From Caldifarciminota bacterium (GTDB taxonomy: Bacteria > Hydrothermota > 32-111 > QNBC01): a stretch of DNA of 6,176 bases. Within the stretch, counting starts at the first letter, position 1. Each line of letters starts with the position of its first letter. Below, one piece after another: positions 1-6,099 of the stretch. The stretch is taken from NCBI GenBank assembly GCA_015486655.1, contig WFRF01000232.1:1-6176 (forward strand), given 5' to 3'. Under the pieces are notes generated by a model. It ran no database searches. It saw nothing but the letters and a program-made list of their open reading frames with translations, and had not been told where the DNA came from. The position numbers and the translations under genes were made by a program.

Positions 1-82
1 AGTAACCCACCACTCTAGAGTAAGTCTCCACGGGAACCTTTACAACTCTTTTTGTAGCCTTCATCTCTTTTACCTTTTCCAT
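1..82 (-). CDS. Glycyl-radical domain of class III ribonucleotide reductase as a separate small ORF (N-terminal 27 residues; runs off the window)
   Basis: What is seen: ATG at 82-80 follows AGGAGG by five bases and opens a frame that stays open to base 1. A lysine/valine-rich leader is followed by VETYSRVVGY (residues 18-27). In class III reductases the RVVGY-type motif near the C-terminus carries the glycine that stores the stable radical after activation by the radical-SAM protein NrdG; here this would be Gly26 (bases 7-5). The 701-residue NrdD immediately upstream lacks such a motif, so this ORF probably supplies it in trans, much as the small protein YfiD can supply the radical segment of pyruvate formate-lyase. 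There is no cysteine in the visible part. It lies in the same frame as nrdD, separated by the TAG stop and three codons, so readthrough fusion is an alternative. A second in-frame ATG is at codon 7, but the ribosome site favours the first. Confidence 0.78.
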   Translation of the reverse strand, partial: MEKVKEMKATKRVVKVPVETYSRVVGY

Positions 83-87
83 TTTTT

Positions 88-94
88 CCTCCTA
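88..94 (-). promoter_or_regulatory. Ribosome binding site of the glycyl-radical ORF, overlapping the nrdD stop codon
   Basis: Reading the minus strand, TAGGAGG contains both the amber stop of nrdD (94-92) and an almost perfect Shine-Dalgarno core, followed by a five-A spacer and ATG. The stop codon is therefore built into the ribosome site. This suits termination-reinitiation and keeps the two polypeptides in fixed proportion. It is the main evidence that the small ORF is translated separately and is not a chance open frame behind a mutated stop. Confidence 0.75.
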
Positions 95-2197
95 TTCGGA
101 TATTTCTATTTCAATTCCATATTTTTGTAATTCTTCTTCCGTATGTTCATAGGGACAAAACTGGTATTCACCGGGGATATAACCGTGCACCGGACAAATA
201 CTGAATGTCGGTGTTATTGTATAATACGGGAGTTTAAATGTATAAGCTACCTTTTTTACAAGGTTTTTACAACTATCAATATCATTTATACTTTCACCGA
301 GGAATATATGAAATACCGTTCCGCCGGTATACTGCGTTTGCAGATTATCCTGAAGGGTAAGCGCTTCAAACACGTCGCCGTTAAAATCCACCGGTAACTG
401 GGTGGAATTTGTGTAGAACGGAGCATCGGTGCCCTGGGTAATAATCTCAGGGAATTTTTCCTTATCAATTTTTGCAAGTCTGTACGATGTTCCTTCAGCC
501 GGTGAAGCTTCGAGATTATAGAGATTGCCTGTTTCATCTTGATATTTCCCAAGTCTTTCTCTCATAAATTTCAATGTCTCTACGGCAAAATTCTGCCCTT
601 CCTCGGTTGTTATGTCTTTACCTATAAGGTTTAATGACGCTTCGTTCATTCCCACAAGACCGATTGTTGAAAAGTGATTTGCCCAGTATGAACCGAACTT
701 TTCCTTAATGTTACGCAAATAAAACTTTGCATAGGGATAAAGTCCCATATTTGTAAAATTCTCAAGCACCTTTCTCTTTATCTCAAGACTGTCTCTTGCA
801 ATATCCATTACCTTTGCAAGACGTTCGAAATACTCTTCTTTGCTATTGGATTGATAGGCTATTCTCGGAACATTGACCGTGACTACTCCAACACTTCCCG
901 TAAGCGGGTTAGCACCGAAAAGTCCTCCTCCTCTAACCTTGGCTCTGTCTATATCATCTTCTTTTTCTTCCTGTTCTTTACCAAACTTCAATTGTAAAAG
1001 GTTTTCCCTCTTCCGCAATTCTCTGTTGTCAAGCCTCAATCTGCAACACATGCTTCTCGCATCATCCGGATTCATATCCGTGTTTACAAAGTTTGAAAAA
1101 TAGGGGATTCCATACTTTGCCGTCATAAGCCACACTTTATCGAGATTTGCATCTTCCCAATTAAAATCTTTCGTGATATTGTATGTTGGAATGGGAAATG
1201 TAAATATCCTTCCTTTGGCGTCACCTTCCATCATCACTTCTGCAAAGGCATTGTTCAGCATGTCCATCTCTTTCTGGAAATCGCCGTAAACCTTGTCCTT
1301 CTTTTGGCCGCCTATAACAACCTGTTCGTCCTTCAAACTTGCCGGAACTTTGAGATCCATTGTTATGTTTGTGAAAGGCGTTTGAAAACCCACTCTTGTA
1401 GGAACGTTAAGATTGAACAAGAACTCCTGCATTGCCTGTTTGACCTGTTTATAATCCAATTTATCATAGTAAATAAAGGGGGCAAGTAACGTATCGAAAT
1501 TGGAAAATGCCTGTGCTCCCGCAGCTTCTCCCTGTAATGTGTAGAAAAAATTGACAATTTGGCCGAGAGCTGTTCTGAAATGCTTCGCGGGACTGCTTTC
1601 CACTTTTCCTACTGCTCCGGTAAACCCTACATTCAGAATGTCCTGCAGGTCCCAACCGCAACAGTAAACGGAAAGAAGTCCGAGATCATGTATATGCAGA
1701 TCACCGTTTGAGTGGGCATCTCCGATATAATCAGGATAAATCCTTTTTAGCCAGTAACGGGCGGAAATAGCCGATGTTATATGATTGTTAAGCCCTTGCA
1801 GCGAATAACTCATGTTGCTGTTTTCATTAACCCTCCAATCCTTTTTCATGAGATAGTCGTCGACTATTTTCACGGATTCTTTGAATAGCTCCTTTACATC
1901 TCTCAGTTTATTATGCTGCTCTCTGTAAAGGATATAGGCTTTTGCCGTTTTGGCATGTCCCTCTTCTATGAGAATCTTCTCTACCAGATCCTGCACATTT
2001 TCTACAGTAGGGATATTATCCCCTTTATATATGGCATTTAAGGATACAACTACAAGATTTGTAATTTTCCTAACTTTCTCAAAATCCGTTCCTCCGACGC
2101 TTTCTACCGCTTTTACAATTGCTTTGTATATCTTCTCCGGTTCAAACGGCACAAGCCTTCCATCTCTCTTTCTAATAAACTCAATGTTGTTTGTCAT
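92..2197 (-). CDS. nrdD: Anaerobic (class III) ribonucleoside-triphosphate reductase, large subunit lacking the glycyl-radical tail
   Basis: This cytoplasmic enzyme reduces ribonucleotides to deoxyribonucleotides by radical chemistry in the absence of oxygen. An N-terminal ATP-cone regulatory domain (about residues 4-98, beginning IEFIRKRDGRLVPFEPEKI) senses ATP/dATP. The ten-stranded barrel core follows, with GDLHIHDLG and YCCGWDL (Cys179-Cys180), DDARSMCCRLRLD (Cys384-Cys385, the thiyl-radical region) and GGGLFGANPLTGSVGVVTVN (423-442). Near the end CPVHGY and CPYEH (668-685) resemble the zinc-binding segment, but with only two cysteines. The protein ends 20 residues after Cys681, without the usual RVxGY radical motif, which sits in the next ORF. 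A charged stretch at about 398-422 looks like an insertion. ATG at 2197 is chosen because GGAGG lies four bases upstream and the ATP cone begins straight after it. Tandem NrdR boxes precede the gene. Confidence 0.96.
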   Translation of the reverse strand: MTNNIEFIRKRDGRLVPFEPEKIYKAIVKAVESVGGTDFEKVRKITNLVVVSLNAIYKGDNIPTVENVQDLVEKILIEEGHAKTAKAYILYREQHNKLRDVKELFKESVKIVDDYLMKKDWRVNENSNMSYSLQGLNNHITSAISARYWLKRIYPDYIGDAHSNGDLHIHDLGLLSVYCCGWDLQDILNVGFTGAVGKVESSPAKHFRTALGQIVNFFYTLQGEAAGAQAFSNFDTLLAPFIYYDKLDYKQVKQAMQEFLFNLNVPTRVGFQTPFTNITMDLKVPASLKDEQVVIGGQKKDKVYGDFQKEMDMLNNAFAEVMMEGDAKGRIFTFPIPTYNITKDFNWEDANLDKVWLMTAKYGIPYFSNFVNTDMNPDDARSMCCRLRLDNRELRKRENLLQLKFGKEQEEKEDDIDRAKVRGGGLFGANPLTGSVGVVTVNVPRIAYQSNSKEEYFERLAKVMDIARDSLEIKRKVLENFTNMGLYPYAKFYLRNIKEKFGSYWANHFSTIGLVGMNEASLNLIGKDITTEEGQNFAVETLKFMRERLGKYQDETGNLYNLEASPAEGTSYRLAKIDKEKFPEIITQGTDAPFYTNSTQLPVDFNGDVFEALTLQDNLQTQYTGGTVFHIFLGESINDIDSCKNLVKKVAYTFKLPYYTITPTFSICPVHGYIPGEYQFCPYEHTEEELQKYGIEIEISE

Positions 2198-2200
2198 TTG

Positions 2201-2208
2201 ACCTCCTT
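2201..2208 (-). promoter_or_regulatory. Ribosome binding site of nrdD
   Basis: On the minus strand AAGGAGGT precedes the nrdD ATG, with three bases (CAA) between the motif and the start; measured from GGAGG the spacing is four. The match to the 16S anti-Shine-Dalgarno is near perfect but the spacing is on the short side. No other start codon lies in a better position. Confidence 0.85.
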
Positions 2209-2212
2209 TTAA

Positions 2213-2244
2213 ATTATACTAACATAATTAATCTTACATGTCAA
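2213..2244 (-). promoter_or_regulatory. Candidate sigma-70-type promoter close to nrdD (downstream candidate)
   Basis: The minus strand has a perfect -35 hexamer TTGACA (2244-2239), then TAGTAT at 17-bp spacing (2221-2216) merging into TATAAT at 20-bp spacing (2218-2213). The -35 is consensus, but either the -10 is 4/6 or the spacer is long. Initiation here would leave only about ten bases before the nrdD ATG, with the Shine-Dalgarno at the very 5' end. Both NrdR boxes would lie upstream of the -35, which is less usual for repression by occlusion. Confidence 0.5.
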
Positions 2245-2252
2245 TACTTTTT

Positions 2253-2268
2253 CCACAATATATTGTGG
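2253..2268. promoter_or_regulatory. NrdR box 1 (proximal to nrdD)
   Basis: The sequence CCACAATATATTGTGG is the core of a perfect 20-bp palindrome (2251-2270). It matches the NrdR-box consensus as I know it, ACACWATATWTWGTGT, at 14 of 16 positions, missing only the two outermost bases. NrdR is a zinc-finger/ATP-cone repressor that shuts down ribonucleotide reductase genes when dATP is plentiful. Its position directly before nrdD fits this role. The nrdR gene is not in the window. Confidence 0.82.
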
Positions 2269-2275
2269 AATTTTT

Positions 2276-2305
2276 ATTAAATAACACAACATATTGCATT
2301 ACCAA
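2276..2305 (-). promoter_or_regulatory. Candidate sigma-70-type promoter overlapping NrdR box 2 (upstream candidate)
   Basis: The minus strand reads TTGGTA (2305-2300, 4/6 to TTGACA), an 18-bp spacer, then TTTAAT (2281-2276, 5/6 to TATAAT). NrdR box 2 fits inside the spacer, and box 1 would fall at or just after the predicted start site near 2269. This gives a leader of about 70 bases and a geometry well suited to repression. The hexamers are weaker than those of the downstream candidate, and the AT-rich background makes chance matches likely. Confidence 0.35.
2284..2299. promoter_or_regulatory. NrdR box 2 (distal to nrdD)
   Basis: ACACAACATATTGCAT matches 13 of 16 positions of ACACWATATWTWGTGT. 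It begins exactly 31 bp from the start of box 1, with 15 bp between them, so both boxes lie on the same face of the helix three turns apart. That spacing is the hallmark of NrdR operators, which are bound cooperatively as pairs, and is the reason for calling this weaker copy. Confidence 0.72.
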
Positions 2306-2353
2306 TATTTACATTTAGAATTTAAATTTTTACTTTATGAAGTTTAGGTTAAG

Positions 2354-3031
2354 TTACTTTTTTAGAAGAAAGGAGGCTATTATAAACGCCGTTTCAACCC
2401 TATATGTAGTGTCACCCAGTGTTACCGATAATGTATTTTTTCTTTCCAATAATCCCAATTCCCTCTCACTGAACCCCTCTCTCGGTCCCACAATAACGTT
2501 TTTAATATTATCTTTTGAAACAATGTCTTGAATTTCGTCATCAGCATCAGGAAGAAAAACAAGGGAATCCGAGGATAAACCGATTTCATCAAGACTGTCC
2601 ATTATTCCCAAATACATGGGCATGTTGGGATTGTCGGATTGCTTCATTCCGGAAATAATCTTTTTTCTTACTTTATCCTCATTTGGAGACTTCGCATGCT
2701 TTTCGGTTTTGTCCCCCTTAAAAAAACCAAATGCTTTAACGCCCATTTCTCCGGCTTTCTCTGCAATCAACTCCATCTTTCCGGGATCCGTAAAACCTAT
2801 GTAAAATGTAAACGGGACAAAATAGGGAATTTTTTCAATCTTGTTTATTAGAAAAACAGCCTCTTTCCCTTCAAATCCTTTGTATGTCACAAAATAAAGG
2901 AAGCCTTTCCCGTCTATTAAACGTACGGCTTCCCCTATTTTAATTCTCTTTACTTTTAAATGTTTTATCTCTTCCGAATTTATAATAAAAGCATTTTTAC
3001 CTGTGATTTTATCCGCAAAAAACGAAGGCAT
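2354..3031 (-). CDS. rsmE: Divergent RsmE-family (SPOUT) RNA methyltransferase-like protein, probably 16S rRNA m3U1498
   Basis: RsmE methylates N3 of U1498 in 16S rRNA, using S-adenosylmethionine bound in a C-terminal trefoil knot. At 225 residues this protein is somewhat shorter than the usual 240-250. An N-terminal PUA-like part (about 1-70) contains EEIKHLKVKRIKIGEAVRLIDGKG, echoing the family's HL-x-VLR-x-x-x-G-D. The methyltransferase part has KMELIAEKAGEMGVKA (85-100) and a knot with VIVGPREGFSEREL (179-192), TLGDTTYRVETA (204-215). Most RsmE proteins have GPEGG and LGxxILRxETA; here the first reads GPREG, while Arg211 and ETA (213-215) remain. The family's serRS segment is not recognisable. 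ATG directly follows the dnaJ TAG; AAAGG lies 14 bases upstream, rather far, so translation probably depends on coupling to dnaJ. The family call is good, but activity on U1498 is inferred. Confidence 0.82.
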   Translation of the reverse strand: MPSFFADKITGKNAFIINSEEIKHLKVKRIKIGEAVRLIDGKGFLYFVTYKGFEGKEAVFLINKIEKIPYFVPFTFYIGFTDPGKMELIAEKAGEMGVKAFGFFKGDKTEKHAKSPNEDKVRKKIISGMKQSDNPNMPMYLGIMDSLDEIGLSSDSLVFLPDADDEIQDIVSKDNIKNVIVGPREGFSERELGLLERKNTLSVTLGDTTYRVETAFIIASFLLKK

Positions 3032-4156
3032 CTATTCTATTTGATCCTTTGTGAGTTCATGAAGTCTCTTCAAGAGTTCTTTTATCTCGCCACTTGTAGC
3101 TTTCGGAGTATGAATAATCGTTTGAACAATAACATCTCCTCTTACTCTTCGCCTTAAATCGGGTATCCCTTTACCACGGATTCTGTATTCCTGCCCGGAT
3201 TTCGTTCCGGGATTTATTTTCAATTTCACCGTTCCGTCAATAAGCTTAACATTCACCTTATCTCCGAAAACGGCCTGATACAGTGTTATCGGTTTTATTA
3301 TACGGATATTGTTCCCCTCTCTTATAAAGTGTTTATCCGTTTTCTCCTCTATGATAACATGAATATCGCCCTTAACGCCCCCGCCTTCGGGATAATTTCC
3401 TTCACCCTCAAGTGTAATGTAGTTGCCTGTGGATACCCCCGGCGGAATCTTCACTTTAATCATTTCCTCTTTAAGAACTCTTCCCGTTCCATGACAAACC
3501 TTACATTTGGTTTTGACTACTTTACCGCTTCCATGGCACGTAGGGCATTCACTCTCACGTATCATTGTACCGAAAATTGATTGCGTCCTCTGTCTTATAA
3601 CACCAAGTCCGTTACATGTCGGACATGTTTGTATATCGGTACCGCCTGTCCCGTTGCATGCATCGCATTTTACATACCGCTTTATCTTTATCTTTTTATC
3701 CGTCCCCTTTATAATCTCTTCAAGTGTTAACGGCAACCTTATTCTGAGTGATTCCCCCACATTTACCCGATGTCTCTGCCTTCTCCCGCTTGAGTAAGAG
3801 TCGCCCATACCACCGAAGAATGCGCCGAAAAGATTTCCCAAACCGCCGAAATCACCGAAGATATCCTTTAAATCCTCAGCATGAGTAAAATCATTCCAGG
3901 AAAATCCGCCGCCACTAAATGCATCATTAACGCCGTTGAATCCGTATTGATCGTACATTCTCCGTTTCTGCGGATCCATGAGAACTTCGTAAGCTTCGGA
4001 GATTTCCTTAAATTTCTCCTCAGCTTCTTCTTTGTTATCTTGGTTTAAGTCAGGGTGATATTTTTTTGCAAGTTTTCTGTAAGCACGCTTTATTTCATCC
4101 TCGGTGGCATCTTTCGATACCCCGAGGATTTCATAATAGTCTCTTTTTGAAGGCAT
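3032..4156 (-). CDS. dnaJ: Chaperone protein DnaJ (Hsp40, type I)
   Basis: This cochaperone binds unfolded clients and stimulates DnaK ATP hydrolysis in the cytoplasm. The full type I layout is present in 374 residues, the usual length. The J domain (5-72) has HPD at 34-36. A Gly/Phe-rich linker spans about 79-117. The zinc-finger domain has all four CxxCxGxG repeats: Cys164/167, Cys178/181, Cys204/207 and Cys218/221. Two beta-barrel client-binding domains and a dimerisation tail follow (RGKGIPDLRRRVRGDVIVQ region, 327-345). The loop between the first and second zinc repeats is shorter than in E. coli DnaJ. The start ATG shares its A with the dnaK stop (TAATG), and a weak AAGGA lies nine bases upstream within dnaK, so translational coupling is likely. 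Confidence 0.98.
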   Translation of the reverse strand: MPSKRDYYEILGVSKDATEDEIKRAYRKLAKKYHPDLNQDNKEEAEEKFKEISEAYEVLMDPQKRRMYDQYGFNGVNDAFSGGGFSWNDFTHAEDLKDIFGDFGGLGNLFGAFFGGMGDSYSSGRRQRHRVNVGESLRIRLPLTLEEIIKGTDKKIKIKRYVKCDACNGTGGTDIQTCPTCNGLGVIRQRTQSIFGTMIRESECPTCHGSGKVVKTKCKVCHGTGRVLKEEMIKVKIPPGVSTGNYITLEGEGNYPEGGGVKGDIHVIIEEKTDKHFIREGNNIRIIKPITLYQAVFGDKVNVKLIDGTVKLKINPGTKSGQEYRIRGKGIPDLRRRVRGDVIVQTIIHTPKATSGEIKELLKRLHELTKDQIE

Positions 4157-6099
4157 TATTTCTTATCCTTATCGTCGTCGTCCACTACCTCATAGTCAGC
4201 ATCTATTGGTCCTGATTTGTCTTCCTTCTTTTCATCACCCGTTGGAGCCGAGGTTGAAGTAGTTGTTCCCTGTGAAGCAGCTCCTGCCTTTTGACTTTCG
4301 GACTTATAAGCCTCTTCGGCTAATTTATACGATTTCTGCTTTAAGTCTTCCGTATCAGCTTTGATTTTTTCGAGATCTTCACCTTTAATGGTTTCTTTCA
4401 GCTTATTCAAAGCTTCTTCAACATCTTTCTTTTCATCTTCCGTTATCTTATCTCCGAAATCTTTCAGAGATTTTTCAACGGAGTATATCAATGTATCAGC
4501 TTCATTCTTAGCCTCAATAAGCTCCATCTTTTTCTTGTCTTCTTCTTCATGCTGTTTCGCCTCATTTACCATTCTGTCAATCTCTTCATCGGACAATCCG
4601 CTGGAAGCTGTAATTTTGATCTTCTGCTCTTTTCCTGTGGCCTTATCCTTTGCTGACACATGAAGGATACCGTCAGCATCAATATCGAATGTAACTTCTA
4701 TCTGAGGAACTCCTCTCGGAGCGGGTGGAATACCGACAAGTTCGAATTGTCCGAGTAATCTGTTGTCCGCCGCCATTTTCCTCTCTCCCTGCAATACGTT
4801 AATGGTAACGGCAGGTTGATTATCCGAAGCGGTTGTAAATATCTGGGTTTTTCTCGTGGGAATTGTTGTGTTTCTCTCAATCATCTTGGTCATAACTCCA
4901 CCGAGAGTTTCAATACCCAATGAAAGCGGTGTTACGTCGAGCAACAACACATCCTTCACATCTCCGGCTAAAACACCGCCCTGAATTGCCGCACCAACAG
5001 CGACAACTTCATCGGGGTTAATACCCTTATGAGGTTCTTTCTTAAAGAATTCCTTAACGGCTTCCTGTACTTTTGGCATTCTTGTCATTCCACCTACGAG
5101 TACAACTTCGTCTATGTCATCTATGGAAAGTTTAGCATCGTTCAAAGCATTTTTACACGGAATTATCGTTTTTTCAATTAAGTCTCCCACCAAAGATTCC
5201 AATTTGGATCTTGTAAGTTTCATTTCAAGGTGCTTTGGTCCGTTTGCGTCGGCAGTTATAAATGGTAAACTTATTGTTGTTTCAAGAGCTGTTGAAAGTT
5301 CTGTTTTTGCTTTCTCAGCCGCTTCACGAATTCTTTGATGAGCCTGACTGTCTTTCAAAAGGTCTATTCCGTTTTCCTTTTTGAATTCATCTACAACCCA
5401 ATGAACGATTCTGTCATCAAAATCATCGCCGCCCAAATGAGTATCGCCGTTTGTGGATTTCACTTCGAAAACACCGTCTCCAATCTCAAGAATTGAAATA
5501 TCAAATGTTCCGCCACCGAGGTCATAAACAGCAATTTTCTCATTTTTCTTCTTATCAAGCCCGTAGGCCAAACTGGATGCAGTAGGTTCATTTATAATTC
5601 TCAGCACTTCAAGCCCCGCGATTTTACCCGCATCCTTGGTTGCCTGTCTCTGGGCATCATTAAAATATGCAGGTACCGTTATTATTGCTTGTGTTACAGG
5701 TTCTCCGATATATGCCTCTGCCGCTTTTTTAAGATAGCCGAGTATCTTCGCCGATATTTCCGGAGGTGAATACAATTTATTCCCTATTCTGACTCTACAA
5801 TCACCGTTATTGCCTTCCACCACTTTGTATGGTACTCTCTTTACTTCTGTAGCTACCTCTTTATATCTTCTTCCCATAAAACGCTTTATGGAAAATATAG
5901 TACTTTCCGGATTCAGAACCTGTTGCCTTTTGGCAAGCGTTCCGACAAGCTCCTCTCCCTCTTTTGTAAAGGCAACAACACTTGGTGTTGTTCTGCCCCC
6001 GTCGGGATTTGGGATTACCTTCGGCTCTCCGTTTTCAAGTATGGCAACACAAGAATTTGTTGTTCCTAAATCAATACCAATAATTTTATTCTTCGCCAT
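4156..6099 (-). CDS. dnaK: Chaperone protein DnaK (Hsp70)
   Basis: This ATP-driven chaperone binds exposed hydrophobic segments of cytoplasmic proteins. The 647 residues are full length. The ATPase domain (1-382) shows IGIDLGTTNSCVAI (7-20), VPAYFNDAQRQATKDAG (142-158), VYDLGGGTFD (191-200, with Thr198) and VVLVGGMTRMPKVQE (332-346). The linker DVLLLDV (383-389) is intact. The substrate-binding sandwich (about 390-505) and helical lid (505-605) follow, then a Ser/Thr/Ala/Gly-rich tail ending in DADYEVVDDDDKDKK. The extra segment around residues 77-105 is the insertion typical of Gram-negative-type DnaK. AAGGAGG lies nine bases before the ATG, inside grpE. The gene overlaps grpE by 14 bases and dnaJ by one. 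The operon promoter, and any CIRCE or sigma-32 element, must lie upstream of the window. Confidence 0.99.
   Translation of the reverse strand: MAKNKIIGIDLGTTNSCVAILENGEPKVIPNPDGGRTTPSVVAFTKEGEELVGTLAKRQQVLNPESTIFSIKRFMGRRYKEVATEVKRVPYKVVEGNNGDCRVRIGNKLYSPPEISAKILGYLKKAAEAYIGEPVTQAIITVPAYFNDAQRQATKDAGKIAGLEVLRIINEPTASSLAYGLDKKKNEKIAVYDLGGGTFDISILEIGDGVFEVKSTNGDTHLGGDDFDDRIVHWVVDEFKKENGIDLLKDSQAHQRIREAAEKAKTELSTALETTISLPFITADANGPKHLEMKLTRSKLESLVGDLIEKTIIPCKNALNDAKLSIDDIDEVVLVGGMTRMPKVQEAVKEFFKKEPHKGINPDEVVAVGAAIQGGVLAGDVKDVLLLDVTPLSLGIETLGGVMTKMIERNTTIPTRKTQIFTTASDNQPAVTINVLQGERKMAADNRLLGQFELVGIPPAPRGVPQIEVTFDIDADGILHVSAKDKATGKEQKIKITASSGLSDEEIDRMVNEAKQHEEEDKKKMELIEAKNEADTLIYSVEKSLKDFGDKITEDEKKDVEEALNKLKETIKGEDLEKIKADTEDLKQKSYKLAEEAYKSESQKAGAASQGTTTSTSAPTGDEKKEDKSGPIDADYEVVDDDDKDKK

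Noticed and set aside
286..552. 88-codon minus-strand open frame inside nrdD
   Set aside because: It is in another frame of a strongly supported gene, with no recognisable domain; it looks like a shadow of nrdD.
2251..2280. Palindrome TTCCACAATATATTGTGGAA followed by TTTTT on the plus strand, resembling an intrinsic terminator
   Set aside because: There is no plus-strand gene to terminate, the stem is AT-rich, and the sequence is explained better as an NrdR box paired with a second box 31 bp away. On the minus strand no T run follows it.
2319..2328. AATTTAAATT palindrome in the gap after rsmE
   Set aside because: A ten-base A/T-only palindrome is expected by chance in such AT-rich DNA and has no matching partner or clear position relative to a promoter.
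3507..3797. 96-codon plus-strand open frame antisense to dnaJ
   Set aside because: The cysteine/histidine repeats reflect the reverse complement of the DnaJ zinc-finger codons, not an independent protein.
3024..4156. dnaJ and rsmE both begin ATGCCTTC, suggesting a duplicated start region
   Set aside because: The similarity ends after eight bases and the upstream sequences differ; chance is sufficient.
4361..4663. 100-codon open frame on the plus strand
   Set aside because: It lies antisense to the Lys/Glu-rich lid of DnaK; the Ser/Phe-rich product is what the reverse complement of such codons gives, and no ribosome site or family motif is seen.
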